From NCBI RefSeq assembly GCF_024213555.1, contig NZ_JANAVO010000001.1:2728001-2792000 (forward strand): DNA of 64,000 nt, written 5' to 3'. The position numbers and the translations under genes are program-made. Below are positions 9,217 through 17,116 of this stretch, in pieces (within the stretch, counting starts at the first letter, position 1; each line of letters begins with the position of its first letter). The notes under the pieces were generated by a model. That model ran no database searches. It had not been told where the DNA came from and saw only the letters and a list, made by a program, of their open reading frames with translations. This stretch comes from Allokutzneria sp. A3M-2-11 16. Lineage in GTDB: Bacteria; Actinomycetota; Actinomycetes; Mycobacteriales; Pseudonocardiaceae.

Positions 9217-9277
9217 CCCGTTTCGTACTCATAACGGGTTTTGGGGCCCTGTTTCCCCGCTATGAGTACGAAACGGG
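9217..9277. repeat. 17-bp perfect inverted repeat, 27-nt spacer
   Basis: CCCGTTTCGTACTCATA (9217-9233) is repeated as its exact reverse complement at 9261-9277. The spacer contains GGGGCCC. It sits 26 bases upstream of the ABC permease start and could be an operator, an mRNA hairpin, or the ends of a small non-autonomous element. Confidence 0.7.
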
Positions 9278-9286
9278 GAAGCCCTC

Positions 9287-9346
9287 AACGACGCGTTCGG
9301 GGCGTTAGATTCCCTGAACGGGTCGTTCAGGGCACTCACGCTTCGA
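9287..9346. repeat. Two 30-bp units of a dispersed palindromic repeat
   Basis: Two units beginning with AACG at 9287 and 9317, exactly 30 bases apart. The second contains the hairpin CCCTGAACG-GGT-CGTTCAGGG (9312-9332). They share their layout with the repeats that flank the prophage (AATGA.TCATT.AGGGC.CTCA). The second unit runs into the stop codon of the quinone oxidoreductase gene, so the hairpin could act as its transcription terminator. Confidence 0.7.
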
Positions 9347-10310
9347 GGATGATCTTGCCGGTGGCCTGGCCCGTGCTGAGCAGGGTCAGCGCCTCGGCGG
9401 CCTCGGTGAGAGGCATGCGGCGGTCGATGTGCGGGGTCAACGAGCCCGCGGCCACCAGGCGCAGCACCTCGGTCAGCGCCTTCGCGAAGCCCGCGCCCGG
9501 CTTCACGTAGTACATCGACGCGCGACGCCGGCCGGTCATGCCGACGAGCCTGCGCAGCTGCCACCACGCCATGCGCCGCGCAGTCCCCACATAAGGCCGC
9601 AGCGGGTGTCCGGAGTCGCGCAAAGTGCCCGCGGAGCCGTAGTTGGCCAGCACGCCGCCCGGGGCGAGCAGGCTCCACGACTCGTCGAGGCTCTTGCCGC
9701 CGACGTGGTCGAAGACAGCGTCCACGCCGTCCGGAGCGAGGGCGCGCACCTGAGCCGTGACATCGCCCTTGCGGTAGTCGACGGGCTCCGCGCCGAGCGA
9801 GCGCAGCAGGTCGTGCTTGCCCGCCGAAGCGGTGCCGATGACGCGGGCACCGGCGAGGCGGGCGAGCTGGACGAGGAGACTGCCGACGCCACCGGAGGCT
9901 CCGTGCACCAGAACCGTCTGTCCCGCGCGGACCTTGGCGGTCACGTGCAGCATCTCCCACGCGGTCACGCCGTTCATCGCCACCGCGGCCGCCACACCGG
10001 GATCGACGTCCTCCGAGATCGGGACCGCGATCTTGGCCGGGATCACCACCTCGTCCCGCCAAGCACCGGTTCTGGTCAGGGCCACGACTCGCTCACCGGT
10101 ACCGACGACGCGGCCCACCAGGTCGTAGCCGGGCACGAACGGGAACTTCGGCTGCAGCGGGTAGCGGCCGCGCAGCATCTGCACCTCGGCGAAGCTCACG
10201 CCGGTGGCCTCCGTGCGGACCAGGAGCTGTCCCTTGCCGGGACGGGGCTTCGAGCCCTCCGCGACGCGCAGCATCTCCGGTCCGCCCTTGCCGGTGAGCA
10301 CGATCTCCAT
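9336..10310 (-). CDS. Zinc-independent quinone oxidoreductase (MDR family)
   Basis: A 324-residue medium-chain dehydrogenase/reductase. It has the N-terminal GroES-like domain (FVPGYDLVGRVVGTGERVVA), the hinge NGVTAWEMLH and the Rossmann motif VLVHGASGGVGSLLVQLARL that binds NADPH. Structural-zinc cysteines are absent, as in quinone oxidoreductases. It probably reduces quinones or enones. Start ATG at 10310. Divergent from a TetR gene, with a palindromic site between them. Confidence 0.88.
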   Translation of the reverse strand: MEIVLTGKGGPEMLRVAEGSKPRPGKGQLLVRTEATGVSFAEVQMLRGRYPLQPKFPFVPGYDLVGRVVGTGERVVALTRTGAWRDEVVIPAKIAVPISEDVDPGVAAAVAMNGVTAWEMLHVTAKVRAGQTVLVHGASGGVGSLLVQLARLAGARVIGTASAGKHDLLRSLGAEPVDYRKGDVTAQVRALAPDGVDAVFDHVGGKSLDESWSLLAPGGVLANYGSAGTLRDSGHPLRPYVGTARRMAWWQLRRLVGMTGRRRASMYYVKPGAGFAKALTEVLRLVAAGSLTPHIDRRMPLTEAAEALTLLSTGQATGKIILEA

Positions 10311-10341
10311 GGTCCGCCTCCTGTGATTGCTTGTTACTTAC

Positions 10342-10356
10342 GTTAGAGCTTCTAAC
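10342..10356. promoter_or_regulatory. Putative TetR operator
   Basis: The near-palindrome GTTAGAGCTTCTAAC lies in the 93-base gap between the divergent oxidoreductase and TetR genes, the position expected for a shared autoregulatory operator. Confidence 0.45.
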
Positions 10357-10403
10357 AAGAGCTTGAGCCTGTTAGGGTCGCGTTGTCAAGGGAGGTGGTC
10401 GAA

Positions 10404-11060
10404 GTGGACCGCAGGCAGCGCTACCGCGAGCAGACGCGGGACGAGGCGAAGCGCATCGCGTTGGAGCAACTGGCCGAAGCCGGGCCGAGCGGGATCTCCG
10501 TCAACGCGATCGCCAAGCGGATGGGCGTCACCGGCCCCGCCCTCTACCGGTACTTCGCCAACCGGGACGCGCTGCTCACCGACCTGATCGAGGACGCGTA
10601 CAACGACCTCGCCGACACGATGCAGGGCGCGGTCACGCAGCGCGCGGGGCACGCGACGCAGATGCGTGCGCTCGCCACGGCCATGCGTGAGTGGGCGGTC
10701 GCGCAGCCGCACCGCTATCTGCTGCTCTTCGGGACACCCGTGCCTGGCTACCAGGCGCCGATGGAGACGCTCGCCGCCGCGCACCGCTCGATGACCGCGG
10801 TGCTCGCGACAGTCGGGGAGGACACGGAACCCGCGAACCGGCGCTCCACGCTCTACCGCCAACTCAGCGCATGGGGCGAGAAGATGCAGACAGGCGATCT
10901 GACGCCCAAGCAGCTGCATTGGGGAGTCACGGTGTGGACCCGCCTGCACGGCGTGATCAGCCTGGAGATCACCAATCAGTTCGAGATGACCGGCGTCGAT
11001 CCCGAACTGGTCTTCAAAGCCGAGGTTGAGGCGCTAGTCGCGTGGGGCGAGCGCGGCTAG
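10404..11060 (+). CDS. TetR/AcrR family transcriptional regulator
   Basis: A 218-residue regulator. The helix-turn-helix is GISVNAIAKRMGVTGPALYR followed by YFANRDALLTDLIEDAYNDL; the C-terminal half, with HRYLLLFGTPVPGY, is typical of the WHG/TetR_C group. The GTG at 10404 is chosen because GGAGG (10390-10394) sits nine bases upstream. Likely controls the divergent quinone oxidoreductase. Its 3' end overlaps the convergent HxlR gene by 27 bases. Confidence 0.88.
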   Translation: MDRRQRYREQTRDEAKRIALEQLAEAGPSGISVNAIAKRMGVTGPALYRYFANRDALLTDLIEDAYNDLADTMQGAVTQRAGHATQMRALATAMREWAVAQPHRYLLLFGTPVPGYQAPMETLAAAHRSMTAVLATVGEDTEPANRRSTLYRQLSAWGEKMQTGDLTPKQLHWGVTVWTRLHGVISLEITNQFEMTGVDPELVFKAEVEALVAWGERG

Positions 11061-11456
11061 CACTCGCGAACCCGCGTCGTACAAGGCGATCAGCAGCGGC
11101 CGCAACTCCATGCCCGCCTCGGTCAGGCGGTAGCTCGTGCGCACCGGGAAGCCCGGCAGCCGGTCCTTGGCGATGAGCCCTTGAGCGAGCAGCTCGCCGA
11201 GCCGATCGGTCAGCACCTTCGCGGTCAGGCTCGGCAGGCTCGCCCGCAGCTCGCCGAACGAGTGCGGACCGTGCATCAGCTCGCGCAGCACGAGGGTCGC
11301 CCACCGGCCGGAGATCGCCGCGAGCGCGACCTCGACCGGGCAACCCGGCTCCGGCCTGTTCGTGCGGCCGCGCGCGTCCGGGACGAGCTCGGCGTCGGTT
11401 TCCGTTTGGTGACCGACGAGACGCTTCGCTTCGCTGGTGCCATGAGTACCGACCAC
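11034..11456 (-). CDS. HxlR family winged-helix regulator
   Basis: About 140 residues. The core CPVEVALAAISGRWATLVLR, then HGPHSFGELRASLPSLTAKV and LTDRLGELLAQGLI, is a clear HxlR winged helix with the characteristic cysteine before the first helix, which in some members senses electrophiles or oxidants. The nearest in-frame canonical start is the GTG at 11456, which overlaps the divergent SnoaL-like gene start by 15 bases. The N-terminal 30 residues are therefore uncertain. Confidence 0.8.
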   Translation of the reverse strand: MVGTHGTSEAKRLVGHQTETDAELVPDARGRTNRPEPGCPVEVALAAISGRWATLVLRELMHGPHSFGELRASLPSLTAKVLTDRLGELLAQGLIAKDRLPGFPVRTSYRLTEAGMELRPLLIALYDAGSRVLAALAPRD

Positions 11457-11792
11457 ATGCCCAGTGTGCGCCTGCCCGAACGGTTCCGGGAGGCTTTCAA
11501 CACCGGTTCCAGTGCCGCCGTCGACGCCGTGTACGAGCCGGACGGAGTGTTCGTCGACGGCCCCGGCAACCCCGTGACCGGCCCGGACCGCAAGCGCGCC
11601 AACGAGAAGATGCTCGCGCTCGGGGAGCCCATCGAAGTCCGGCCCCGGCACACCTACGTGGCGGGCGACATCGCGCTGCTGATCGTCGACTGGAGCATCG
11701 GCGACGTGCGCGGCACGGCCACCGACGTCGCCCGCCGAGGCGAGGACGGGCAGTGGCGATACGTGATCGACAACCCGTTCGGCACCGCCTGA
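11442..11792 (+). CDS. SnoaL-like/DUF4440 protein
   Basis: A 116-residue cone-fold protein of the NTF2-like superfamily: FREAFNTGSSAAVDAVYEPD, then DGPGNPVTGPDRKRANEKML and IALLIVDWSIGDVRGTATDV. These proteins bind small hydrophobic ligands or act as isomerases and cyclases; the activity here is not evident. Divergent from and overlapping the HxlR regulator, which probably controls it. Its stop codon is directly followed by the stop codon of the convergent hydrolase gene. Confidence 0.8.
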   Translation: MSTDHMPSVRLPERFREAFNTGSSAAVDAVYEPDGVFVDGPGNPVTGPDRKRANEKMLALGEPIEVRPRHTYVAGDIALLIVDWSIGDVRGTATDVARRGEDGQWRYVIDNPFGTA

Positions 11793-12629
11793 CTACTGCT
11801 TGGCGATGCCCTCCACCGGCGTGGTGTCCCACGGCAGCAGGTCGACGCCGAGCCAGGGCATCACGCCCGTGCTCTGCAACGCCGCGACCGAGAACCACAG
11901 CGCCAGCAGGCTGAAAACGGGCAGGACGATCATGTTCTCGACCGTGCCGCCGGTCTTCATCCGCAGGATCTTCGGCGGCGCGATCGGGTACCAGGTCTTG
12001 CCCGCGATCGGCACCGGCCACATCATCGGGCAGCCCATCTCGGTGATCGCGTCGCCGATGAAGTGCGCGACGCAGCCGATGGCCACCGCCAGCCCGCAGG
12101 CCCCGGCCAGCTCCGGCGCGCCGTTCACCCACTGCCAGCACAGCAACGACAACCCGGCCGAGGTCAGCGTGATCGTCAGCGCGTCGCGCTTCGGGTGCCA
12201 CTCGTGCAGCAGGCCGCGCACCGCGAGGCCGCAGAAGAAGAACATCACGAACGGCAGCGCGTAGGTGTGGCTGAGCTGGATCAACGCGGTGGTCGCCAAC
12301 CCGGCGAGGATCGCGAAGACGATGGTGTGGGTGAACCCGCGGTGCCCGCCGTGCCGGTTGGAGTCCTTCTTCGTCCTGGTGCCCCGGTAGATCTTGTGGC
12401 TGAGCCAGTTGATCCCGGCGGACATGCTCTTGCTGATCGGCCCGAAGGTGCGCGCCACGGTGGAGCTGGGGTGGTCCAGGTCCGGCAGCAGCGCCGCCCC
12501 GGTCGCCAGCGCCCCGCCGACCACGATGGCCGGTGCGGTGAAACTGCCGAAGTCGTACGCGGCGCCCAGCACCGCGACCCCGCTCCACGCCGCCAGCCCA
12601 CTGATGGCATGCGTCGGCCCCATCGACAT
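11793..12629 (-). CDS. YdjM/DUF457-like membrane-bound metal-dependent hydrolase
   Basis: A 278-residue membrane protein beginning MSMGPTHAISGLAAW. It carries the family metal-site motifs ALLPDLDHPSSTVAR, HRGFTHTIVF and, near residue 190, IGCVAHFIGDAITEMG, between hydrophobic helices. These fit the YdjM (LexA-regulated membrane hydrolase) family, whose substrate is poorly defined. The gene lies just left of the prophage insertion, reading away from it; its promoter region is the chromosomal side of attL. Confidence 0.82.
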   Translation of the reverse strand: MSMGPTHAISGLAAWSGVAVLGAAYDFGSFTAPAIVVGGALATGAALLPDLDHPSSTVARTFGPISKSMSAGINWLSHKIYRGTRTKKDSNRHGGHRGFTHTIVFAILAGLATTALIQLSHTYALPFVMFFFCGLAVRGLLHEWHPKRDALTITLTSAGLSLLCWQWVNGAPELAGACGLAVAIGCVAHFIGDAITEMGCPMMWPVPIAGKTWYPIAPPKILRMKTGGTVENMIVLPVFSLLALWFSVAALQSTGVMPWLGVDLLPWDTTPVEGIAKQ

Positions 12630-12753
12630 CTCGCGCCCCCTGAAGATCGTCCGCTGCGCGAGAGGTTAGGGGATCTTCACCACCCCGGGCAGACCCACCC
12701 GCCCCATCCCCCTCACAACGCCAATGCCGCGATTGGTGCACTGGAAGGCCCTG

Positions 12754-12783
12754 AATGAGTCATTGAGGGCTCTCAACTCCCCC
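12754..12783. repeat. 30-bp palindromic repeat unit, left of the prophage
   Basis: One unit beginning AATGAGTCATTGAGGGCTCT, with the same layout as the units at 53,744 and 53,774. Its last base is the last host base before the prophage. See the attL and attR entries for the register. Confidence 0.8.
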
Positions 12784-12808
12784 AATGTTGCGTTCGCTCT
12801 TAGGCTCC
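12762..12808. other. attL of the prophage
   Basis: Host half (to 12,783, end of a 30-bp repeat unit), common core AATG (12,784-12,787), then the phage arm P' (12,786-12,808) containing TTGCGTTCGCTCTTAGG. The reverse complement of this arm matches the right-end arm at 53,721-53,743 in 15 of 23 positions, including an unbroken AAGAGCG. This is the dyad layout expected of a serine-integrase attP. Confidence 0.78.
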
Positions 12809-12852
12809 TAAGCATGACAAACGGGAGGAACGTCGCAAAACGGGGTGGTGCG

Positions 12853-14541
12853 ATGCGTGGTGCCGACGTCCGCTATGTGGGTGTGAAGTACCTGCGTGCC
12901 TCGAAGGACCGCTTCGGGAACAGCATCTCGGTGGAGAGTCAGGAGGACGAGGGGAACGAGTTCTTCGAGGACCACGGCATCGAAGACGCGGGGACGTTCA
13001 CTGACAACCACCTGTCGGCCAGCGTGTACGCGACGGAGGGGCGGCCGGACTACGAACGTGCGCTGGACATGCTTCGCCAGGGCAAGGCGAACCTGTTGTG
13101 GACGTTCGAGTCCGGTCGCGCTCAACGCGACATCGAGATCTACGCGAAGCTGCGCCGCATTCTGAAAGAGATGGGCGCGTTCTGGGCGTATGGCGGTCGG
13201 ATCTACGACATGACCAACGCGCGAGATCGCAGAGACACGCTTCGTGACGCGGTGGATGCCGAGGGGGTGTCGGATGCGATCTCGGACCATGTGCGGCGTG
13301 GTGTCCGGAAGCGGGCACGGTCGGGCAAGCACGCGGGTAGTCGGGCGTTCGGGTACCGGTCGGTGTACGACCCGGACACCGGCGAGTCGCTGGGATGGGT
13401 GATCGAGGAGAACGAGGCGAGGGTCGTGCGGCGCATCCGTGACGCTGGGCTGGAGGGTAAGCCGTTGGCGCGGATCGCCCTCGACCTCAACGCTGATGGC
13501 GTGCCGTGTGCGCGTGATCGCAAGTGGGACGCGCGCCTGGTGCGCAAGGTGCTGAACGAGTACCGGCACGAGCGCGAGTGGAATGGGCTGCTGGCCAAGC
13601 TCGATCCTGCCGAGCAGGACGTGGCCCGGACCGTGGCGGCGAGGGGACAGGCCGGGGACACGCCGCGTGCGATCGCCCGGGACCTCAATCGCGAGAAGGT
13701 GCCGTACCTGTTCCCGAGCAAGTGGGATGAGACCAAGGTCAAGAACATCATGTTGAGCAGGCCCGCCGCCGGGTTGCGACAGCACCACGGCGACGTGCTG
13801 ATGACCAAGGTCGTTGATGAGTCCGGCGCCGAGGTCATGGTGCCGAGCAAGGTGCAATGGAAGGAGATCATCAGCCCGGACGATCACGCGATCTTGTCGG
13901 CCCGCTACAACGACCCGAATCGCTACAGGAACAAGGACGGCACGCGGGTCAAGTGGTGGTGGTCGGGCATCGCGCTGTGCGGAGAGTGCGAGTCACCGAT
14001 GACCCGCTCGGCACGGCAGGGCGGACGCTACCTCTGCCGGGCCGGGCGTTGTGTCTCCCGAGATCAGGACCTGCTGGACGCGTGGCTGACCGAGCAGGCG
14101 CTGCTGATGCTGGAGCGCACCGACGCCGCCAAGCTGTTCCGGCTCGACGCGGACCTGAGCGAGTCGCAGAGCGCGCTGCAAGAGGCCAAGCAGCTGCGCG
14201 CGGAGCTGGACGGCTGGCGCCAGGACGCCATCGCGGGCCGGGTCACCCGCGCATCGTTCATCGAGATCGAGGCGGGTTTGACGCGTCGGATCGAGCAGGC
14301 CGAGGAACGCGCCCAGCGCGCGACGCTGCCGCCGCTGCTGACCGACATCATTGGGCCGGGCGCGCGTCAGGCATTCCTCGGACTGGACATCGCCGCGCAG
14401 CGGGAAATCCTGCGAACGATCATGCGCCCGCGCATCTACAAGACCCCGCGTCGGCTGGTGAACCGCTTGGACACCGACACGATCGACCCCGGCTTCCTCA
14501 TCGCCTCCGAGGACGGTGGCCTGGATGTGGCGGTCGCCTGA
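12853..14541 (+). CDS. int: Large serine recombinase (phage integrase)
   Basis: About 562 residues. It has the N-terminal resolvase catalytic domain with YLRASKDRFGNSISVESQ (nucleophile Ser17), then the recombinase domain (GSRAFGYRSVYDPDTGES, RIALDLNADGVPCARDRKWD), a zinc ribbon (CGECESP then C.AGRC near residue 385) and a coiled-coil helix rich in Glu/Gln/Arg (residues about 430-490). It performs unidirectional attP x attB integration. ATG at 12,853 fits the family N-terminus; ATG at 12,814 is an alternative, only six bases from the P' arm, so integration may separate the gene from an attP-side promoter. Confidence 0.95.
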   Translation: MRGADVRYVGVKYLRASKDRFGNSISVESQEDEGNEFFEDHGIEDAGTFTDNHLSASVYATEGRPDYERALDMLRQGKANLLWTFESGRAQRDIEIYAKLRRILKEMGAFWAYGGRIYDMTNARDRRDTLRDAVDAEGVSDAISDHVRRGVRKRARSGKHAGSRAFGYRSVYDPDTGESLGWVIEENEARVVRRIRDAGLEGKPLARIALDLNADGVPCARDRKWDARLVRKVLNEYRHEREWNGLLAKLDPAEQDVARTVAARGQAGDTPRAIARDLNREKVPYLFPSKWDETKVKNIMLSRPAAGLRQHHGDVLMTKVVDESGAEVMVPSKVQWKEIISPDDHAILSARYNDPNRYRNKDGTRVKWWWSGIALCGECESPMTRSARQGGRYLCRAGRCVSRDQDLLDAWLTEQALLMLERTDAAKLFRLDADLSESQSALQEAKQLRAELDGWRQDAIAGRVTRASFIEIEAGLTRRIEQAEERAQRATLPPLLTDIIGPGARQAFLGLDIAAQREILRTIMRPRIYKTPRRLVNRLDTDTIDPGFLIASEDGGLDVAVA

Positions 14542-14556
14542 CCCGGATACGCCGAA

Positions 14557-14593
14557 ATGGTCCCCGGCCCCCGTTGAGGGAGCCGGGGACCAT
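14557..14593. terminator. Hairpin terminator between integrase and small phage gene
   Basis: ATGGTCCCCGGC (14,557-14,568) pairs perfectly with GCCGGGGACCAT (14,582-14,593) across a 13-base loop. It lies between two convergent genes, so it probably works in both directions. Confidence 0.75.
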
Positions 14594-14599
14594 CGTTAT

Positions 14600-14782
14600 T
14601 CAGGGGTGGCGGACTGTCCGGTCGTACTGGACGAGCAACTGTCGGACGATGGGCCGGAACAGGTCCGAGATGAGATCGACCTGCGCGGCCGACAGTGGCG
14701 GGGCGGCGGCGACGTTGGCGCGTGCTGCCGCCAGTTCGTCGGGGCCGAGGACCAATCTCGGGTCGACCATCGCCTTGTTCAC
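14600..14782 (-). CDS. Small phage protein, unknown
   Basis: A 60-residue protein (MNKAMVDPRLVLGPDELAAA...), mostly helical and without cysteines or membrane segments. GTG start with GGAGGGAG upstream. It follows the GP88-like gene by four bases and ends just before the hairpin shared with the integrase gene, so it is the last gene of the leftward late operon. No function recognised. Confidence 0.55.
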   Translation of the reverse strand: MNKAMVDPRLVLGPDELAAARANVAAAPPLSAAQVDLISDLFRPIVRQLLVQYDRTVRHP

Positions 14783-14786
14783 GTGG

Positions 14787-15530
14787 TCAGGTCTCCCTCC
14801 GTTCGGACGAGCACGAGCGGGCGGCCGTGCTCGTCGTCATGGCGGTTGGATTGCCACCTCGCTGCTTGTTCAGCTGCCACTCGCGGAACGTTGCGCCACC
14901 GATGGCCCGCTGTAGGTGCGGGATCTTGTTCTGTGCCATCCCGACCGGAGATGGGCCTTCCACGGCTGCCCGGTCGGTGGCGGCGTTGGAGTGCCAGCCT
15001 GCTTCGGTGATGGCGGCTTCGGTCGGGAAGACGTCGGCCACGCGGTCCCGCTCGGGGTCGAGGAGGTGGTCCTCACGGCCGCCGTAGGAGTAGACCCACT
15101 TGAAGTTCGGAGGTGGGTCCGGTTCGACGACTCGCCGGAACCGGCTGACTTCCTTGGTATAGCTGTAGATCAGCACGTCCGGGTGAGCGCGGGCGATGTC
15201 CAGCCACGCCGAGAGGTAGGCGTCGCTGAAGTAGTCGCCGGAGTCGTGCACGCGCAGGGCCGCGCCCCGGTAGCGGGGCGCGGCCAGTTCGGTGGTCATG
15301 TCGGCTTGCCACTGCGGCAGGTCGTCGAGGATGCGCGTCAGGGTGCGTTCGTGCTTGGCCAGCACTTGCGGGAACCGGTAGGTCCCTGTTCTGGCGTAAC
15401 AGAATCGCGCGCAGATTCCCGCCTGCTTGCAGGTGTTGTACGTGCGGCCGTCCGGCAGTCTTCCCGCCCAGGCGGGGAGACTGAAGGTGTAGGTGTCGGA
15501 CTGTCGGGCGCGGCGGTTCTGGGTGATCAT
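14787..15530 (-). CDS. GP88-like phage protein with clustered cysteines
   Basis: A 247-residue protein resembling mycobacteriophage gene 88 products (Pfam GP88). The conserved region NTCKQAGICARFCYARTGTY carries a C-x5-C-x3-C cluster suited to a metal site, and the later GAALRVHDSGDYFSDAYLSA and IYSYTKEVSRFRR segments resemble the barrel-like core of that family. The molecular role is unknown; the cysteine cluster raises the possibility of an iron-sulfur or radical-type enzyme, but the radical SAM CxxxCxxC spacing is not present. Located between holin and integrase. Confidence 0.7.
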   Translation of the reverse strand: MITQNRRARQSDTYTFSLPAWAGRLPDGRTYNTCKQAGICARFCYARTGTYRFPQVLAKHERTLTRILDDLPQWQADMTTELAAPRYRGAALRVHDSGDYFSDAYLSAWLDIARAHPDVLIYSYTKEVSRFRRVVEPDPPPNFKWVYSYGGREDHLLDPERDRVADVFPTEAAITEAGWHSNAATDRAAVEGPSPVGMAQNKIPHLQRAIGGATFREWQLNKQRGGNPTAMTTSTAARSCSSERRET

Positions 15531-15590
15531 CCGCTCGCGTCGCGGTGAGCTGTCGGGCAGGCGGAGCCTCCCTTCTTCGGCGGCTGGCGG

Positions 15591-15860
15591 TCAGTGGATG
15601 TCGTTGCGGGAGAGGGGAAGCAGGGACTGCCCTGCGCTGTCGCGCGGGTCGGCGACGGGGGTGACGCGGCGCTCGCCGACGACGGCGACGCCGAACGCGG
15701 CGAGCAGCGCGACAGCGGCGTTGATCGCGCCGGTGGTCGCCGAGCCCTGCACGTCGGTGATCAGGCCGGAGCCGACGAGGCCGGAGACCAGGGCGAGCAG
15801 ACCGCCGACGATCGACGCGGTGAGGCGCAGCGGGCGGGGGCGAGAGGTGTTGTCAGTCAA
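15591..15860 (-). CDS. Holin, two transmembrane segments
   Basis: An 89-residue protein with a short charged N-terminus, two hydrophobic helices (LTASIVGGLLALVSGLVGSG and GAINAAVALLAAFGVAVVG) and a polar tail. Size, topology and position directly after the amidase gene identify it as the phage holin that times membrane permeabilisation so the endolysin reaches the cell wall. Confidence 0.8.
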   Translation of the reverse strand: MTDNTSRPRPLRLTASIVGGLLALVSGLVGSGLITDVQGSATTGAINAAVALLAAFGVAVVGERRVTPVADPRDSAGQSLLPLSRNDIH

Positions 15861-15872
15861 AGGGTTCTCCTT

Positions 15873-16778
15873 CTAGTTGCTGGTGTCGATCGAGAGGGAC
15901 ACGGTGCCGGTCGGGATGTCCGGCAGAGCGGCGGTGCGGCGGGCGAGTGCGGCGAGCGTGGCGGCCATCTCCTGCTGACGCTGGGCCATCTCGGCGAGCT
16001 GCTGTTCCATGTGGACGGTGCGGGAGTCGACGAACCGCAGGAAGTCGAAGCGCCGCACGGGAATATCGGGGTTGGCGTGGGAGGGTTCGGGGCGCTCCCA
16101 CCAGGCGCCGTCAGCGGCGAGCCAGGAGGCTTCGTTGCCGTAGGCGAGCCACTGCCAGGCGGGCAGGACCATCTCGGGCTTGCGCGGGTGAGCGATCGGG
16201 TGGTTCCACACATCAGCCGCAGAGGGCAAGTCGTCTCCTTCGAGGTAGTCCGCGACGCGATCGCGGAAGCTGTCCATGTCGCCGGGCCATCCGGCCGGGT
16301 CGGGTTTGCGGTGGGGCGCCCATTCCTTGTGGGCGATGGCCCAGCCGGGGCCGCGTCCGAGGTGGCGCAGCAGAGCGGCGACGCCGCGGGGGTAGCTCTC
16401 CAGCTGAGCCGGGGTCCAATCGCCCCTGCCCGTGGACTCCGCCTCAACCCCGATCAAGTGGTCATTGCCGTTGTCGCGGCCGATGCCGGGCCATACCCCG
16501 TTTCCGGCGTGCCAGGCGCGACCAGCGGCGACCGCGTACCAGGTGCCATCCCGGGCCAGGCCCAGGTTGCACACCGGTCCTGGCAGCTTGGGGCGCCCGT
16601 GGATCAGCGTGTGGAGGCTCGGGAGATTTCCGGAAGCGGGTCCGGCGGTGTGGTGGAGCAGGACCCCGCGCACGTCCCGCATGCCGCCGTGGCCTCGGTT
16701 CTGCCAGCCTCCGACTTCCTCGACCCGGAGCCCGGCATCCCGCAGCGCGCCGGGCATCCAGGTCAGCGAGTAGGTCAT
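15873..16778 (-). CDS. Endolysin: N-acetylmuramoyl-L-alanine amidase
   Basis: A 301-residue protein. The amidase_2/PGRP domain covers about residues 25-185, with zinc-ligand regions GVLLHHTAGP (first His) and AIAHKEWAPHRKPDP, and the body strand HLIGVEAEST. It cleaves the amide bond between N-acetylmuramic acid and L-alanine. The C-terminal part (about 190-300) has tryptophan-rich WLAYGNEASWLAADGAWWER and a helical MEQQLAEMAQRQQEMAATLA segment, probably for wall binding or oligomerisation. Start ATG at 16,778 overlaps the upstream gene by four bases. Confidence 0.92.
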   Translation of the reverse strand: MTYSLTWMPGALRDAGLRVEEVGGWQNRGHGGMRDVRGVLLHHTAGPASGNLPSLHTLIHGRPKLPGPVCNLGLARDGTWYAVAAGRAWHAGNGVWPGIGRDNGNDHLIGVEAESTGRGDWTPAQLESYPRGVAALLRHLGRGPGWAIAHKEWAPHRKPDPAGWPGDMDSFRDRVADYLEGDDLPSAADVWNHPIAHPRKPEMVLPAWQWLAYGNEASWLAADGAWWERPEPSHANPDIPVRRFDFLRFVDSRTVHMEQQLAEMAQRQQEMAATLAALARRTAALPDIPTGTVSLSIDTSN

Positions 16779-17116
16779 GAGTTCCTTTCTGGGTAACGGG
16801 TTCCGCTCGTCTCGGAGGCACGGCGTGCTTCGGCGGCGGCGTCTTCGGCTGCGCGGCGGCGGGCGCGTTCGGAGTCGAGTTCGGACTCGACCTCCCGTAG
16901 CCGCGCTTCCAGGGCGGCGAGTCGGCCGTCCATGCGCGCGATGTCGGCTGCGTGGTTGGCGCGTCCGGCAGCGAGTTCGGCAGAGTGCTCGGCATCGCGC
17001 ACCGACAGGGCGCGGACGTAGTGCTCGCGGTCGCGGTGTGCGGAGGTCAGCAGGTAGACGATGACCAGTACGAGCGCACCGGTCACGCCCAGCGAGGGCA
17101 GTAGTGACAGGTCCAG
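16775..17116 (-). CDS. Membrane coiled-coil protein of the lysis cassette, probable CTG start
   Basis: About 113 residues: one N-terminal transmembrane helix (GVTGALVLVIVYLLTS) followed by a long charged coiled coil (RMDGRLAALEARLREVESEL). The nearest GTG (17,086) has no ribosome site, but CTG at 17,116 lies six bases after GGAGG (17,123-17,127) and keeps the frame open, so CTG is probably the true start. It overlaps the endolysin start by four bases. The topology resembles i-spanins or LysZ-type proteins in actinophage lysis cassettes, an inference from layout only. Confidence 0.65.
   Translation of the reverse strand: MDLSLLPSLGVTGALVLVIVYLLTSAHRDREHYVRALSVRDAEHSAELAAGRANHAADIARMDGRLAALEARLREVESELDSERARRRAAEDAAAEARRASETSGTRYPERNS

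Noticed and set aside
9287-9346. CRISPR array
   Set aside because: The 30-base units are tandem without spacers and contain a hairpin core; no cas genes are nearby.
12700-12783. tRNA gene as attachment site
   Set aside because: No cloverleaf-like sequence at either end; the attachment site is in an intergenic repeat, as is common for serine integrases.
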